Made by a program: the position numbers and the translations under genes. A stretch of 44,584 nt of DNA from a virus. Under the pieces are notes generated by a model. That model searched no databases. It saw only the letters and a list, made by a program, of their open reading frames with translations, and was not told the origin of the DNA. Positions within the stretch are counted from its first letter, which is position 1. Each line of letters opens with the position of its first letter. The stretch covers positions 1 through 44,584 of the IMG/VR virus record IMGVR_UViG_3300042905_001985; one strand, given 5' to 3'. Below, piece by piece: positions 1 to 9,240 of this stretch.

Positions 1-908
1 ATACCGAAGATGGATGTTGTCATTCCTGCTGGACCACCAACGCGGGCTGGTGTGCCACGGAGAACTCCTGAGGCAATGTCCTCTGGAACCCCACCTGATC
101 CGAGTTGACGGAGATCGGTTAGGAGTGTCTGCACGTTCTTTGTTGAAGCGTAGAACTTAAGTTCACCTCTACGAGCCTTGTACTTACGTCCAAGTGCATT
201 GTAAAGTGCTTCGAAGAACACGATTGCAGAACCAGTCTTCAACTGACCAGCAGTTGTTGCAGCAGTGAAGTAGTTTGATGCTGTATCCACTGTTGCTGCT
301 GTTCCAAAGTGAGTGCCACCAGCGGCACCATCGGCCAACTTAACAAATCCATCAATTGTGTATGGATATGTTGTGCCAGCGTAGGAAGCCGTGCCCTGAG
401 CAGCGAGACCATTGATGGCAATGTCCTCAAGATCGTTACCGAATTGTGTTGCCATTAGGCGTACAATGTGATCTTCAAGGGCTGACCCTTCAATGTTGTC
501 CTCAAGACCCTCAGTTGAGAGTTCGTAATCAAGACGGAACTTGGTTGTTACGATTTCAACCTTGGTGAACTGAGCACCACGGTTGACGTAAGCACCTTCT
601 CCTGATCCTGCATCAAAAACGTTCTCTGATGCCTGTGAAGCCTTACGGATCAGTCTTGTTCCAACCTGAACCTTGTCGAATTCTGCTGTGTTTGCTCTCA
701 TGATTTGTCTACGGCCATCATTACCGAGGACCATCTGATCGAAAACATAGTCAAGGAACTGACGAGATTGTTCTGGAAGTAGCGTGCCACCTGCCTGTGT
801 TGCTGGGTTTGTTGTTAGGTTCTCCATGTTGACGTTTGCAACATCAGAGATGATTGCACCTGTTCCAACGTTAACAGCGGCAGCAGCCTTATTGATAATA
901 TCGCTCAT
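1..908 (-). CDS. Major capsid protein, HK97-like fold (3' part cut by window edge)
   Basis: I translated this myself; the frame is open from the ATG at 906-908 to the window edge, so 302 codons are visible and the C-terminus is missing. A ribosome binding site (GAGAGGTG, about 7 nt upstream) supports the start. The protein has an Ala-rich N-terminus, then a segment around residues 50-85 (FLDYVFDQMV, NDGRRQIMR, VQVGTRLIRKA), a pattern typical of HK97-fold capsid proteins of actinobacteriophages, and an E-loop/P-domain-like middle (LEDHIVRLMA, DLEDIAINGL). It lies directly after the protease-scaffold gene with a 27-nt gap, the normal protease-scaffold-capsid order. It should assemble the icosahedral head. 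Family assignment rests on motif resemblance plus position. Confidence 0.85.
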   Translation of the reverse strand, partial: MSDIINKAAAAVNVGTGAIISDVANVNMENLTTNPATQAGGTLLPEQSRQFLDYVFDQMVLGNDGRRQIMRANTAEFDKVQVGTRLIRKASQASENVFDAGSGEGAYVNRGAQFTKVEIVTTKFRLDYELSTEGLEDNIEGSALEDHIVRLMATQFGNDLEDIAINGLAAQGTASYAGTTYPYTIDGFVKLADGAAGGTHFGTAATVDTASNYFTAATTAGQLKTGSAIVFFEALYNALGRKYKARRGELKFYASTKNVQTLLTDLRQLGSGGVPEDIASGVLRGTPARVGGPAGMTTSIFG

Positions 909-935
909 TTATTTACACCTCTCTTTCATAATTTG

Positions 936-3125
936 TTATAGATCTGCGGAATTGAGGAAACGTCCGCCCCATAATGACTTCTTCATTACGGGTTGCTCTG
1001 GAGTACTGTTTTCCAGTTCACCAGACTTCTTCATTGCTGTATCTTCTTCTACAGACTCAACTCTTGCAGCGAGTTCTTCGGCTCCCTTAGAAATATCAGC
1101 GATACTCTTGGCAAGTTCCTCGTACTTGCCACTAAGTTGTCCAACTTTTTCATCGAAAGACTTGAGTAGTTCTGAGATTGACTCAGAAATTACAGTAAAG
1201 CCTTCCTTGCTAGCCTCAGCGGACTTTGCTAGCGCATCATTTATAAAACTCTTGACTTCGCCAAAAGCCTTCTCAAGATCAATTTGTTCGGAAGTGTCAA
1301 CGGCCAGATCCTCTGCATCAACAGCCTTGGCAAGTTCTTCGTCAGCCTCATCTACTTCTACCTCTTCGACTGACTCTTCGACCTCAAATTCGACCTCTTC
1401 AACTTCAGCGGTGTCAAGTTCTTGGGCCTCTACGTTATCAGCCACTTCAACACCTCCTTCTTCATTAACATCACGAAATTTTTTCATTCGTGAGTCCTTA
1501 TTTGCTTTTGTTGACAAGGGATGACCCGAAGGCAACAAATCTGTGTCAAACGGCCTTCTTCTGAACCTACCAGTTCTTACTGCCTGTAGAAAGCCGTTCA
1601 CCCTAGCGTATGCCCATTGCTCTGCCGACGCTACGTTTGGTCGAACAGAGCCAGGGTTTGTACGATAGGCACCTATTCCACGATTGTAAACTTGCCTAAG
1701 CATAGACACAGTTACTCTCTTAGAAGCAACACTACCATATTTTTGGTTATGTTGCGTTACTAATTCGTTAAGTCTTGATTGAACAGAACTTGGTTCTGCC
1801 TTTTCCATATGCATTTTTGTTTGCAGTGGCTTCAATTTTCTTAGGTTTGAGATGTTTTTCGCTACTCTTCTGTCTGTAGGAACGTATTTGTTTCCAGATG
1901 CTTGGCGATAAACTCTAACTATGGCAACGGGATTTTCTTCTGTTGCCATAACGGACTCATTGGTGCCGCGCACCTTGACAGACCCAGAAGTTTTTATGGA
2001 CTCTACTTTGCCTTTTGCATATTGTGTTGCTGCTGGTGGCTTGGGAACCGCATATGCAACGAAATCTCCAGAAGAAATGCTTCCAGCGGCGGCCTTATAG
2101 ACAACCTTCTTCTTTCTTCTTCTCATAGATCTTGAAACACCACCTGGAAGACCTTGTTGTGCATTTCTAGTTGGAACACCAGTGTCTGTTGAGATAACTT
2201 GTTTATCAGACATATCCATGTCATCGTCCATGTCATCCATCATGTCTGCTCTTAGTGCAGCCTCAGCCATTTCTCTAGACTCAAAGCATCCTTCAAGTTC
2301 TCCATCTTCATCAACAACGGCAAATCCTGAATTACACATTGGATGATTCTCAATAACTCTCTTTTGCTTCTTCATGTCCTCATCTTCGTGCATTGATTTA
2401 ATCATTACTGAATCAACACATTTTGCAATCTCTTCATCTTTAGATGGATCATTGGACTCTACCCAACCAACATTTTCCATTGCTTTATGGCAGATAGAGC
2501 ATTCCATAGATTCAGCAGAATCAGGTATTGCGATCTCATCTTCGGCACACCAGAAAATATTTTCAACTGAGAAGGTGGTGGCAATTCCACTAGTAACAAC
2601 TTCGTCATTGACCTTTTGGATTGATAGAATATTGGCAAACTGATTTGCTGGGCTATCAACTAGTGACAATTCCATAAGTTCATATTTCTTTACAAGTCTT
2701 ATTGGTTGATCGGTCTCATCGTCCATAGATGGCTCGGACTCAAGGATTCTTCCGCCAATTGAAAATCCTGTTAGTGTCCCGTCTAGAACCATCTGCCAGA
2801 CATTTTCTGCGCCCTTGGATATGTATGCGTCAACAAAGACTCCACTGTATGTCTTGGCAGTCTTTGGATCATAGAAATTGTTTTCTTTAAAAGAAATAAC
2901 TTTACCCGCTGGAATTGGCTGGTGCATCAGACGCACGTTGCCACGGAAATTATCAAAGGCTTCTCTTGAAGCCTCAGAAAGCAATTTATCTCCTTGACGA
3001 TCTATATTGTCAAGGGTGGCGAATCCACTAACTACTCTTCTCTCTGCATCGACTTTGGCAATCGGCATAGTGAAGCGCAAACTGTTATCATCGCTTTCGA
3101 AGTGTGCCTTAAAAATTTCTTTCAT
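936..3125 (-). CDS. Prohead protease fused to a scaffold-like C-terminal region
   Basis: The N-terminal ~190 residues match the HK97-type prohead serine protease pattern: a VSGFATLDNIDRQGD segment, a candidate catalytic His at residue 68 (RLMHQPIPAGK), Ser 122 in GFSIGGRI, then ELSLVDSPAN. After it come a Cys-containing stretch (CSICHKAM), a segment resembling small Tudor-like beta domains (around 350-410, GDFVAYAVPKPP), a segment ending RTGRFRRRPFDTDLLPSGHP that recurs in phage structural proteins, and a very acidic, coiled-coil-prone C-terminus that would suit a capsid scaffold. At 729 residues it is far longer than a lone protease (about 200). I start at the ATG at 3123-3125 because the longer frame would overlap the portal gene; no good ribosome binding site distinguishes the two. 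Confidence 0.85.
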   Translation of the reverse strand: MKEIFKAHFESDDNSLRFTMPIAKVDAERRVVSGFATLDNIDRQGDKLLSEASREAFDNFRGNVRLMHQPIPAGKVISFKENNFYDPKTAKTYSGVFVDAYISKGAENVWQMVLDGTLTGFSIGGRILESEPSMDDETDQPIRLVKKYELMELSLVDSPANQFANILSIQKVNDEVVTSGIATTFSVENIFWCAEDEIAIPDSAESMECSICHKAMENVGWVESNDPSKDEEIAKCVDSVMIKSMHEDEDMKKQKRVIENHPMCNSGFAVVDEDGELEGCFESREMAEAALRADMMDDMDDDMDMSDKQVISTDTGVPTRNAQQGLPGGVSRSMRRRKKKVVYKAAAGSISSGDFVAYAVPKPPAATQYAKGKVESIKTSGSVKVRGTNESVMATEENPVAIVRVYRQASGNKYVPTDRRVAKNISNLRKLKPLQTKMHMEKAEPSSVQSRLNELVTQHNQKYGSVASKRVTVSMLRQVYNRGIGAYRTNPGSVRPNVASAEQWAYARVNGFLQAVRTGRFRRRPFDTDLLPSGHPLSTKANKDSRMKKFRDVNEEGGVEVADNVEAQELDTAEVEEVEFEVEESVEEVEVDEADEELAKAVDAEDLAVDTSEQIDLEKAFGEVKSFINDALAKSAEASKEGFTVISESISELLKSFDEKVGQLSGKYEELAKSIADISKGAEELAARVESVEEDTAMKKSGELENSTPEQPVMKKSLWGGRFLNSADL

Positions 3126-3156
3126 AGTAGTTATTATTATATAATCTTTTGGTTTA

Positions 3157-4758
3157 TTAATTCTGTTGCCTACCGTCGCCTTGTGTTGCACGACCAGTTT
3201 CATCTGAGTCTGGTGCATTTGCAGCGCGATCTTGGTCTCTTCTTCTGTTGCCAGTTGCCTGTGCGGTTTGTTCTGCTGCTTGTTGTGCAGTTAAAACTAC
3301 TGGCGCATCGCCATCTGGTATGCTTGGAAGTTTGAGGCGCGCTCTAACTTCATTTGGAAGAACAGTCTTCATTCTAAGATATCTTTCATCTATCTTAGAC
3401 TGCGTTTCTTCGTCAGTTAGCGTAAGTTCATTGAATTCAAATCTAAAGATATCTGTTTTCTCGCCAATAATCTTGTTGATTTTCTTTTCAAGGGAGTCTT
3501 GTGCTGGACGACAGACTTGCTCCTTAAAGGTTCTGTCTGCCTCTCTCGCTGCTGCTAGGCCAATTCCTTCTGCCGCTCCAACCTTAGATGCTGGTGTTCT
3601 ATGCACCATAAGTATTTCTGATACGTTGCCTTTTCTGTAGTTAGCAAAAGAAGATTCTTGAACGCCATTCTCAATGGCCTCCATCTTCATCTCAACCTTG
3701 CCGTCTGGTGTATCTGAAGGAATCGGAATGACAACCGTTCTATGGTTTTGGCCTCTTAGATTACCTTGGAAGAACTCAAACAATCTTTCCTCTGCTTCGC
3801 GCGACATCTTGGCACCTTTAAGCCAGAATACATATCTTGGAACAGCCTTATTCTCAAAGTACTCAAGGTTGAACTTGGACGAGAATTCGTTACCAGCCAT
3901 AGCATTTTTAGCAGCAACAATTGCTGGTACACCATAGTAAGTATTGGTTGGGGTGTAGTTCTTGATATGAATAATTTCATTTGGACGAGGATCTGTGGTA
4001 ATTGGATTCTTGGTAGTTGTATCTTGGAAGTTTCTAAAATACACCGCCTTACCAGAAACTATTTGAACATATCCGTCTCTTGTTCTACGAACTCTCATTG
4101 TTGGAGATGGAATATGACCTATGTAACCAATTTCTCCATTAGACTTTCTACCAATTTCTATGTATCCATTTCCAGTTGCTTCGGCATCGGTATACACCTT
4201 CATCAGTGTGGCAGTAAGAGTGTCGTCATCATTTCTGCTTTCTAGCCAGTCTATTACTCTGGTGCGCGCACGCGCAATATTTCTTCTTAGCCTTGCCAAA
4301 TCATCTGGATTCTCTGCGTCTTCCATTCGCTGCATAGTTTCTGGAGACGGTAGCAAGTCATATCCAAGACCAACAATATTGGCGACCTTGGCATTAATAG
4401 CCGCATAATTAGGAGCGGAAAGTTCATAAATCTTAGCAAGGGCATATTGATTGTATTGTGGCTCAACTACGTCAAATATTCCATATCCAAACTTGTCTGG
4501 AATAATCTGCTTTGAGGTTGCCTCGTCGCCAGAATATTGGTTGTCATCTGCCTCAACAATTTGGCCACTAACAGTGACGAGAGCCTTCGCAATCTTTCTC
4601 TTAGCATTCCGCTTGAAATTTTGAGACAGTCCAGAAAGTTCTAGCAGATCATCAGATGACTTCTTAAAGTCATCCTGCTCTAGAACAACTGGCTCAGACT
4701 TAGTTAAGCCTGGTAGCCTTACTCCATCAACTAAGGCTTCTTCTCGCTCTTGCTGCAT
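3157..4758 (-). CDS. Phage portal protein
   Basis: A 533-residue protein with the pattern of PBSX/HK97-type portal proteins: an N-terminal SAPNYAAINAKVANIVGLGY helix, an NGYIEIGR strand, IIHIKNYTPTNTYYGVPAI and an NRTVV-like IPIP loop (NHRTVVIPIP), and a Gln/Ala-rich C-terminus. It forms the dodecameric channel at the capsid vertex through which DNA is packaged. I choose the ATG at 4756-4758 because AGGAG lies 9 nt upstream; the longer reading begins with TTG and would overlap the previous gene by 56 nt instead of 32. It is followed by the protease-scaffold and capsid genes, as in most tailed phages. No terminase is in the window. Confidence 0.9.
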   Translation of the reverse strand: MQQEREEALVDGVRLPGLTKSEPVVLEQDDFKKSSDDLLELSGLSQNFKRNAKRKIAKALVTVSGQIVEADDNQYSGDEATSKQIIPDKFGYGIFDVVEPQYNQYALAKIYELSAPNYAAINAKVANIVGLGYDLLPSPETMQRMEDAENPDDLARLRRNIARARTRVIDWLESRNDDDTLTATLMKVYTDAEATGNGYIEIGRKSNGEIGYIGHIPSPTMRVRRTRDGYVQIVSGKAVYFRNFQDTTTKNPITTDPRPNEIIHIKNYTPTNTYYGVPAIVAAKNAMAGNEFSSKFNLEYFENKAVPRYVFWLKGAKMSREAEERLFEFFQGNLRGQNHRTVVIPIPSDTPDGKVEMKMEAIENGVQESSFANYRKGNVSEILMVHRTPASKVGAAEGIGLAAAREADRTFKEQVCRPAQDSLEKKINKIIGEKTDIFRFEFNELTLTDEETQSKIDERYLRMKTVLPNEVRARLKLPSIPDGDAPVVLTAQQAAEQTAQATGNRRRDQDRAANAPDSDETGRATQGDGRQQN

Positions 4759-5059
4759 CTCTCCACGCTCCTGTATCTCCAAATGTAAGCAGTCCGCTAT
4801 TCATTCTCTCTAGATCTTCCTGATATTCTTCTTCAGTGACTCTACCGACACCTGCAATAAAGACTGCCTCGCCATCTGGTTGGCCATAATGAGATGCAGC
4901 CTTTTTTATTTCTACCATTTTGGTGATATCTCCACGCTCGGCTGGTATGTTAAGAACATTTCTGTCCTCATCAGCAAAGATAGAGCCGTCTGGAAGTCTC
5001 CAAACGTATATTCCGTATCTTGATTTGTCCTCTACTACAGATAATTTTGGCTTATTCAT
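4727..5059 (-). CDS. Conserved small phage protein upstream of portal
   Basis: A 110-residue soluble, charged protein with no membrane segment or recognised domain. It has a beta-rich N-terminal half (RYGIYVWRLPDGSIFADEDR) and a helical C-terminal half that ends in a basic tail. The stop lies 32 nt inside the portal gene, which suggests translational coupling. Its place between tail fibre and portal genes suggests a head or connector accessory, but that is inference from position only. Confidence 0.7.
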   Translation of the reverse strand: MNKPKLSVVEDKSRYGIYVWRLPDGSIFADEDRNVLNIPAERGDITKMVEIKKAASHYGQPDGEAVFIAGVGRVTEEEYQEDLERMNSGLLTFGDTGAWRDAARARRSLS

Positions 5060-5092
5060 ACCACAATGTTAGCACATTATGATTATTTTTGG

Positions 5093-5929
5093 CTAAGATT
5101 GGTCCAAGAAGTAGACAATTTTTTCTAATGTTGGCACTTTTGTAAACGATCCACTAGTCTTTAGCCACACGGTATCAATATACTCAAGACCATCTATTAC
5201 ATTTATATAATCTCCATTAGATGTTGTTACAAGGGTGACTCCACCGTTAAGATTTAGTTGATATACAGCATTATCTGAGATACTTAGAACTCTATCTGGA
5301 ACAACGCTTTCGACGCCATCAAAATACTTTAGGTCTCCTGTTAATTTAACAGCAGGATTGCCAATGTATGAAGAAAGAGAGTCTTCAGTGACAAGACGAA
5401 CGTCTGATGCGAATCGTAGTTGATCTGAATATGGCTGATATATCGTTCCTGTAACGGACGATGTGTGTCTAGATTCATCTTTATCAAATAGCCTGATTGA
5501 ACCAGATGCCGATTCTCCAGTAGATATTGCAGCAGACGCACCAGTGAAAGTTATATGTATATTTCTTATGTCTTGTGCGCCTAGACTTGTATCTAGCATA
5601 TAAAGATTTTGTATATTAAAGTCACACGACCCAGTGTTTCCAAATCTTACTAAAAAGTTGTTAGACGAATCAGTTTCCAGTTTCGGATCAAACGTAAATG
5701 CGATGTGCTGCCATTGATTCATTATCACAGACGAAGTGCCTTGAGCAACGCCGTTTAGAAATATAGATGATGAATTAGATACGGCAATTCTATTTGAAGA
5801 ATTTAGGCTGGCTGAAAAAAGACTTGATGATAGGGCAGAAGAAGAAAATACTTCAAGAATCTTTGTTCTTGTAGAATTCTGATCATTCACCTTAATAAAA
5901 AAGCCTATAGTTCCAAGTTGTTTAATCAT
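5093..5929 (-). CDS. Tail protein with lamin-G/concanavalin-like domain
   Basis: A 278-residue Ser/Thr/Asn-rich beta protein. Residues ~10-130 follow the LamG/ConA-like pattern: GFFIKVND opening strand, SSSIFLNGVAQG, MNQWQHIAFTFDP, then a closing LDTSLGAQDIRNI segment. The rest is beta-rich with no family I recognise (VVPDRVLSISDNAVYQLNLNGG). AGGTG sits 8 nt before the ATG. It is encoded 11 nt after the much larger tail protein at 5941-9228 and looks like a smaller relative, so a role in host-surface glycan recognition at the tail tip is likely but inferred. Confidence 0.7.
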   Translation of the reverse strand: MIKQLGTIGFFIKVNDQNSTRTKILEVFSSSALSSSLFSASLNSSNRIAVSNSSSIFLNGVAQGTSSVIMNQWQHIAFTFDPKLETDSSNNFLVRFGNTGSCDFNIQNLYMLDTSLGAQDIRNIHITFTGASAAISTGESASGSIRLFDKDESRHTSSVTGTIYQPYSDQLRFASDVRLVTEDSLSSYIGNPAVKLTGDLKYFDGVESVVPDRVLSISDNAVYQLNLNGGVTLVTTSNGDYINVIDGLEYIDTVWLKTSGSFTKVPTLEKIVYFLDQS

Positions 5930-5940
5930 TTATTTCGCAC

Positions 5941-8900
5941 CTACCAAGTAATATTATAAGCATCTTTCATCCAGTCGGTTATTCTATCTATTTCAGTCTT
6001 AGTGTGAGCAGTATTAAATACCAAAACCCCAGAAACGTCTCCGTTTAAGAATCTGCTGGTTCCAGATGGATCTTGTCTATATCCTATCCTCATTGCTGAA
6101 GAATAACTTCCTGTTCCAGCATTTCCTGAAACCACAGATGAGTTGACAAAGAATGAACTTGAGTTGTTATTAAAGACTCCAACTAAAATGTTAAAGTTAT
6201 TATTAATTGACGCTCCTACAAGAACCTGGCCCGCTGCCATTCTAAATGTATTATTTTCAGTGTAGATCGCTGGCGCTGACGCGGAGTGTCCGACAATAGT
6301 ATTATTGCTATCGAATGCTCTACCGACAACATATACTGTCATTGGCTGGTTAATTGTTACACTAGAAGTAAAATAGTGATTTAATCCATTAAACTTATAT
6401 GTTGGTCTATCATCAAATAGTTCAAGCGGCTCATACCAAGCAATAGGTGAGCCAGACACCGTTGATCCAGAATATATTGCCATGTTATCCCAATATACTG
6501 GATCGCCAGATACTGAAGACCCATTATAGAATCTAAAACTTAACCAATTGGTTCCAGACGGAACCGTCATAGTTACCGAAGCAAAGTATGTGCCTACCTC
6601 ATTTGGAACTGAGGCAGAAAATGATGACAAGAGTACGCCAAGCGGAGAAGTGCTTGCGGCATACAACCCTATCCTTCTTGCACTAGCAGATGCAACAGAT
6701 TGGGTTTTCAATAAAGAAATATTTCCGATAACAGTGTATTGCTGACCTGGGAATATAAATCTTTTTGCACTGGATGAGGTTAAGTCATAAAAATATTCAA
6801 TAAAGGAGTCGGCTGAGGTGCCAGAAGGGACAACCTTTATGGATCGCACTCCGCCCGATGCAGTCTCGGTAGATGACTGTGCAGAAGCATTACTCGTCAA
6901 AAAGTCTGTTACGCTACCACTCTCAGATCCATTTGCTTGGTTTACCGTCAGAATATTTAAAGATTGGTATCTGTACTCTGGATTATTGGCAGTAGCCAAT
7001 ACAGATGCTGTTATTGCACTGCCAGACAAACTTGTCCACAATCTATTTGACGCTGATCCATCTGGATGTGGATCTTGTCCAAGTCCATTTGGAAATCTAG
7101 AGTCATACCATAGCAATAAATTAGAAGATAGCGTTGGGTCTAAAGATTTGGATGCTGGACTGAACTCAACATCAGCGGTATTTCTATATATGCGTACACC
7201 AGATCCATCAGTAAGGTATGTGGTGGGGGTTAAATCTAGTTCTGGCACATAAATTTGTGCGGAGGCAACAGATGCACTATTTATCCTTATTCTGTCTCCA
7301 GAATTATCTAGTATCTCAACATACGATCCACTGAACGGATAGGTTTCTATTTTAAAGTATTTTATTATTGGTGCATAGTTTGTTACATCGTCTGCCAAAA
7401 TATCTATATCAAATTGTATATATTTGTCCGATAGATCTATAAGATTAAGCCACTCTAAACTATTTACTTTCTGTAACTGAACACGCGATCTTATCGCCAC
7501 GCTAGATGAGTAATTATATAAAGATGCATATATCTTTACCTGAGATGCTGAAATAACATCTGGATATCCAAACTCAAATCTGTTTGCAGATATTATGGCA
7601 CTGCCAGAGTCTAGGTATTCTCCTAACGCCGCCCCATGAAGAATAAAGTTAGCATTTCCAAAAGATCTATTTCTAAACGACCCCTTTGTTGAGTCATATA
7701 TTAAAGAATATACTGGCTGCTCGTATTGATCAACTGATACAAAAGTAGATCCAGAAAAATTATCTTTGGTAATTATGAAAGATAGGAATGTTCCATTAAA
7801 CTGAGCAACATTATTAACGCTAGATATTACAGAAGAGTCGTCATATGTCAGCCCGCTACCTATTCTTATTACAGTATTGTCTGTTGGCGGGAAGTAACTA
7901 GATATTGGATCAGCGTCAAAAACGCTACCAGAGAATGATACAAGTGATGCAGTTTGAAGAGTCGATCCAGAAAGACCGAAATAAACAATACTTTGATTTT
8001 CAAAATTCATTCCAGTAACTATTGTTGGACTAGAAGTTATGTTGGGTATCCAGAATCTGGCGGAGGATGTTGATACATTGCTCTTAGCAACTAGATAGTA
8101 TGATCCAGAAAAGTTGGCAAAGTTAAAATCAATGACGCTACTAAACGGTGCCTGCCCATAAGACATTATTGTCTGTGGAAGACCTTCCTGTGGCAGAGTG
8201 CCATTAAGCCTCACCTCAACAAAAAATGGGTTCCCTCCCTGACCAAGAAGAGACTGTAGATTTTCTACTTCCAAATATGTTCCATATGTATCGCCAGCAG
8301 ATGATGTAAAGGCGACAACGTTATTTGATGTGTTAATTTTATTATCAAATGAAACTATACTTGGAACATCATATGGTATCGGCCTGATTCCATCCGAAGA
8401 ATGAATTAAGTTGTCATACTGAGTTAGTGACCATTCCTGAGGCTGATCCCATAGAGCATAAAAAGATTTCCTGCTTGCCTGTGTTGAGAAATTATAAAAG
8501 TCTCCACCAAGACTAATGAATATATTTTCATTAACGCTTTTACCAAGCCCGTAAACATAATGAGTTTTTGCTGTGTTGGATCTAATGTTAAATGCATATA
8601 ACGCAATTGAGTCTACCACGACTGCATAGTCTGAACTTCCATAGAAATCCATATAGTCGTTTGTGGAATGGCTTGTGTCGATTGGCAATGATATATTTGC
8701 AAAATTGTTTGTTATTGTTGATACTCCATTTACTATCAACTCTATTCCAGATCTATTCTGATTCATAACAATATGAGTTGGCTCATTAAGTTCTGCCATG
8801 CCATATGCAGCCTCTATATATGTAGTAGAAGTTCCGTATCTAAACATTAGATAGTTGTCTTTTAGATAAAGTCCGATATTCGGATTATTTCTTTTTGTTG

Positions 8901-9228
8901 CTATCCTAACTTCTCTAGAAGGAACTTTGTCACATCTAAGCCAAAACTCTATACATGATTCTCTTTTATCGTACAGTTCAGAAAATCTGCTTAGTAGTGG
9001 AATACTGATATTGGGGGTGGCCGAACTAGTTAGTCTTAATGCAGTACCTCCGCCAAAAACAATTGGTATGTTCAGAAGCACTGTGTTGGCTGCACTAATT
9101 GAGGCAGCATACTGTGATGCAGAATTGCTATAAAAGTTTATAGGCAATGAAATCGAAGACGACTCATTTATATTCTCAAAGGGCCAGACTATATCTGGTC
9201 TATCTTTAAGAATTAATCTGCTATACAC
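5941..9228 (-). CDS. Large tail protein with several LamG/ConA-like domains (receptor-binding candidate)
   Basis: A 1095-residue Ser/Asn/Tyr-rich protein with almost no Cys. At least three LamG-like stretches can be seen: ~1-210 (opening PDIVWPFENINESS, IEFWLRCDKVPS, VVDSIALYAFNI), ~270-480, and ~960-1095 ending SGVLVFNTAHTKTEIDRITDW, a typical last strand and helix of concanavalin-like folds. A carbohydrate-module-like region lies near 750-930 (the segment PSGTNWLSFRFYNGSS). The architecture suits a tail fibre or tip protein that binds host envelope glycans. The start is GTG with GGAGG unusually close (2 nt). It is followed by the second LamG protein and preceded by the ribonucleotide reductase gene. 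Confidence 0.8.
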   Translation of the reverse strand: MYSRLILKDRPDIVWPFENINESSSISLPINFYSNSASQYAASISAANTVLLNIPIVFGGGTALRLTSSATPNISIPLLSRFSELYDKRESCIEFWLRCDKVPSREVRIATKRNNPNIGLYLKDNYLMFRYGTSTTYIEAAYGMAELNEPTHIVMNQNRSGIELIVNGVSTITNNFANISLPIDTSHSTNDYMDFYGSSDYAVVVDSIALYAFNIRSNTAKTHYVYGLGKSVNENIFISLGGDFYNFSTQASRKSFYALWDQPQEWSLTQYDNLIHSSDGIRPIPYDVPSIVSFDNKINTSNNVVAFTSSAGDTYGTYLEVENLQSLLGQGGNPFFVEVRLNGTLPQEGLPQTIMSYGQAPFSSVIDFNFANFSGSYYLVAKSNVSTSSARFWIPNITSSPTIVTGMNFENQSIVYFGLSGSTLQTASLVSFSGSVFDADPISSYFPPTDNTVIRIGSGLTYDDSSVISSVNNVAQFNGTFLSFIITKDNFSGSTFVSVDQYEQPVYSLIYDSTKGSFRNRSFGNANFILHGAALGEYLDSGSAIISANRFEFGYPDVISASQVKIYASLYNYSSSVAIRSRVQLQKVNSLEWLNLIDLSDKYIQFDIDILADDVTNYAPIIKYFKIETYPFSGSYVEILDNSGDRIRINSASVASAQIYVPELDLTPTTYLTDGSGVRIYRNTADVEFSPASKSLDPTLSSNLLLWYDSRFPNGLGQDPHPDGSASNRLWTSLSGSAITASVLATANNPEYRYQSLNILTVNQANGSESGSVTDFLTSNASAQSSTETASGGVRSIKVVPSGTSADSFIEYFYDLTSSSAKRFIFPGQQYTVIGNISLLKTQSVASASARRIGLYAASTSPLGVLLSSFSASVPNEVGTYFASVTMTVPSGTNWLSFRFYNGSSVSGDPVYWDNMAIYSGSTVSGSPIAWYEPLELFDDRPTYKFNGLNHYFTSSVTINQPMTVYVVGRAFDSNNTIVGHSASAPAIYTENNTFRMAAGQVLVGASINNNFNILVGVFNNNSSSFFVNSSVVSGNAGTGSYSSAMRIGYRQDPSGTSRFLNGDVSGVLVFNTAHTKTEIDRITDWMKDAYNITW

Positions 9229-9240
9229 ACAGCCTCCGCA

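Noticed and set aside
784-1524. 246-residue Ser-rich ORF on the plus strand
   Set aside because: It is the antisense of the capsid start and the acidic scaffold tail of the protease gene. Its Ser richness is the complement of Glu/Ala codons; no ribosome binding site or domain.
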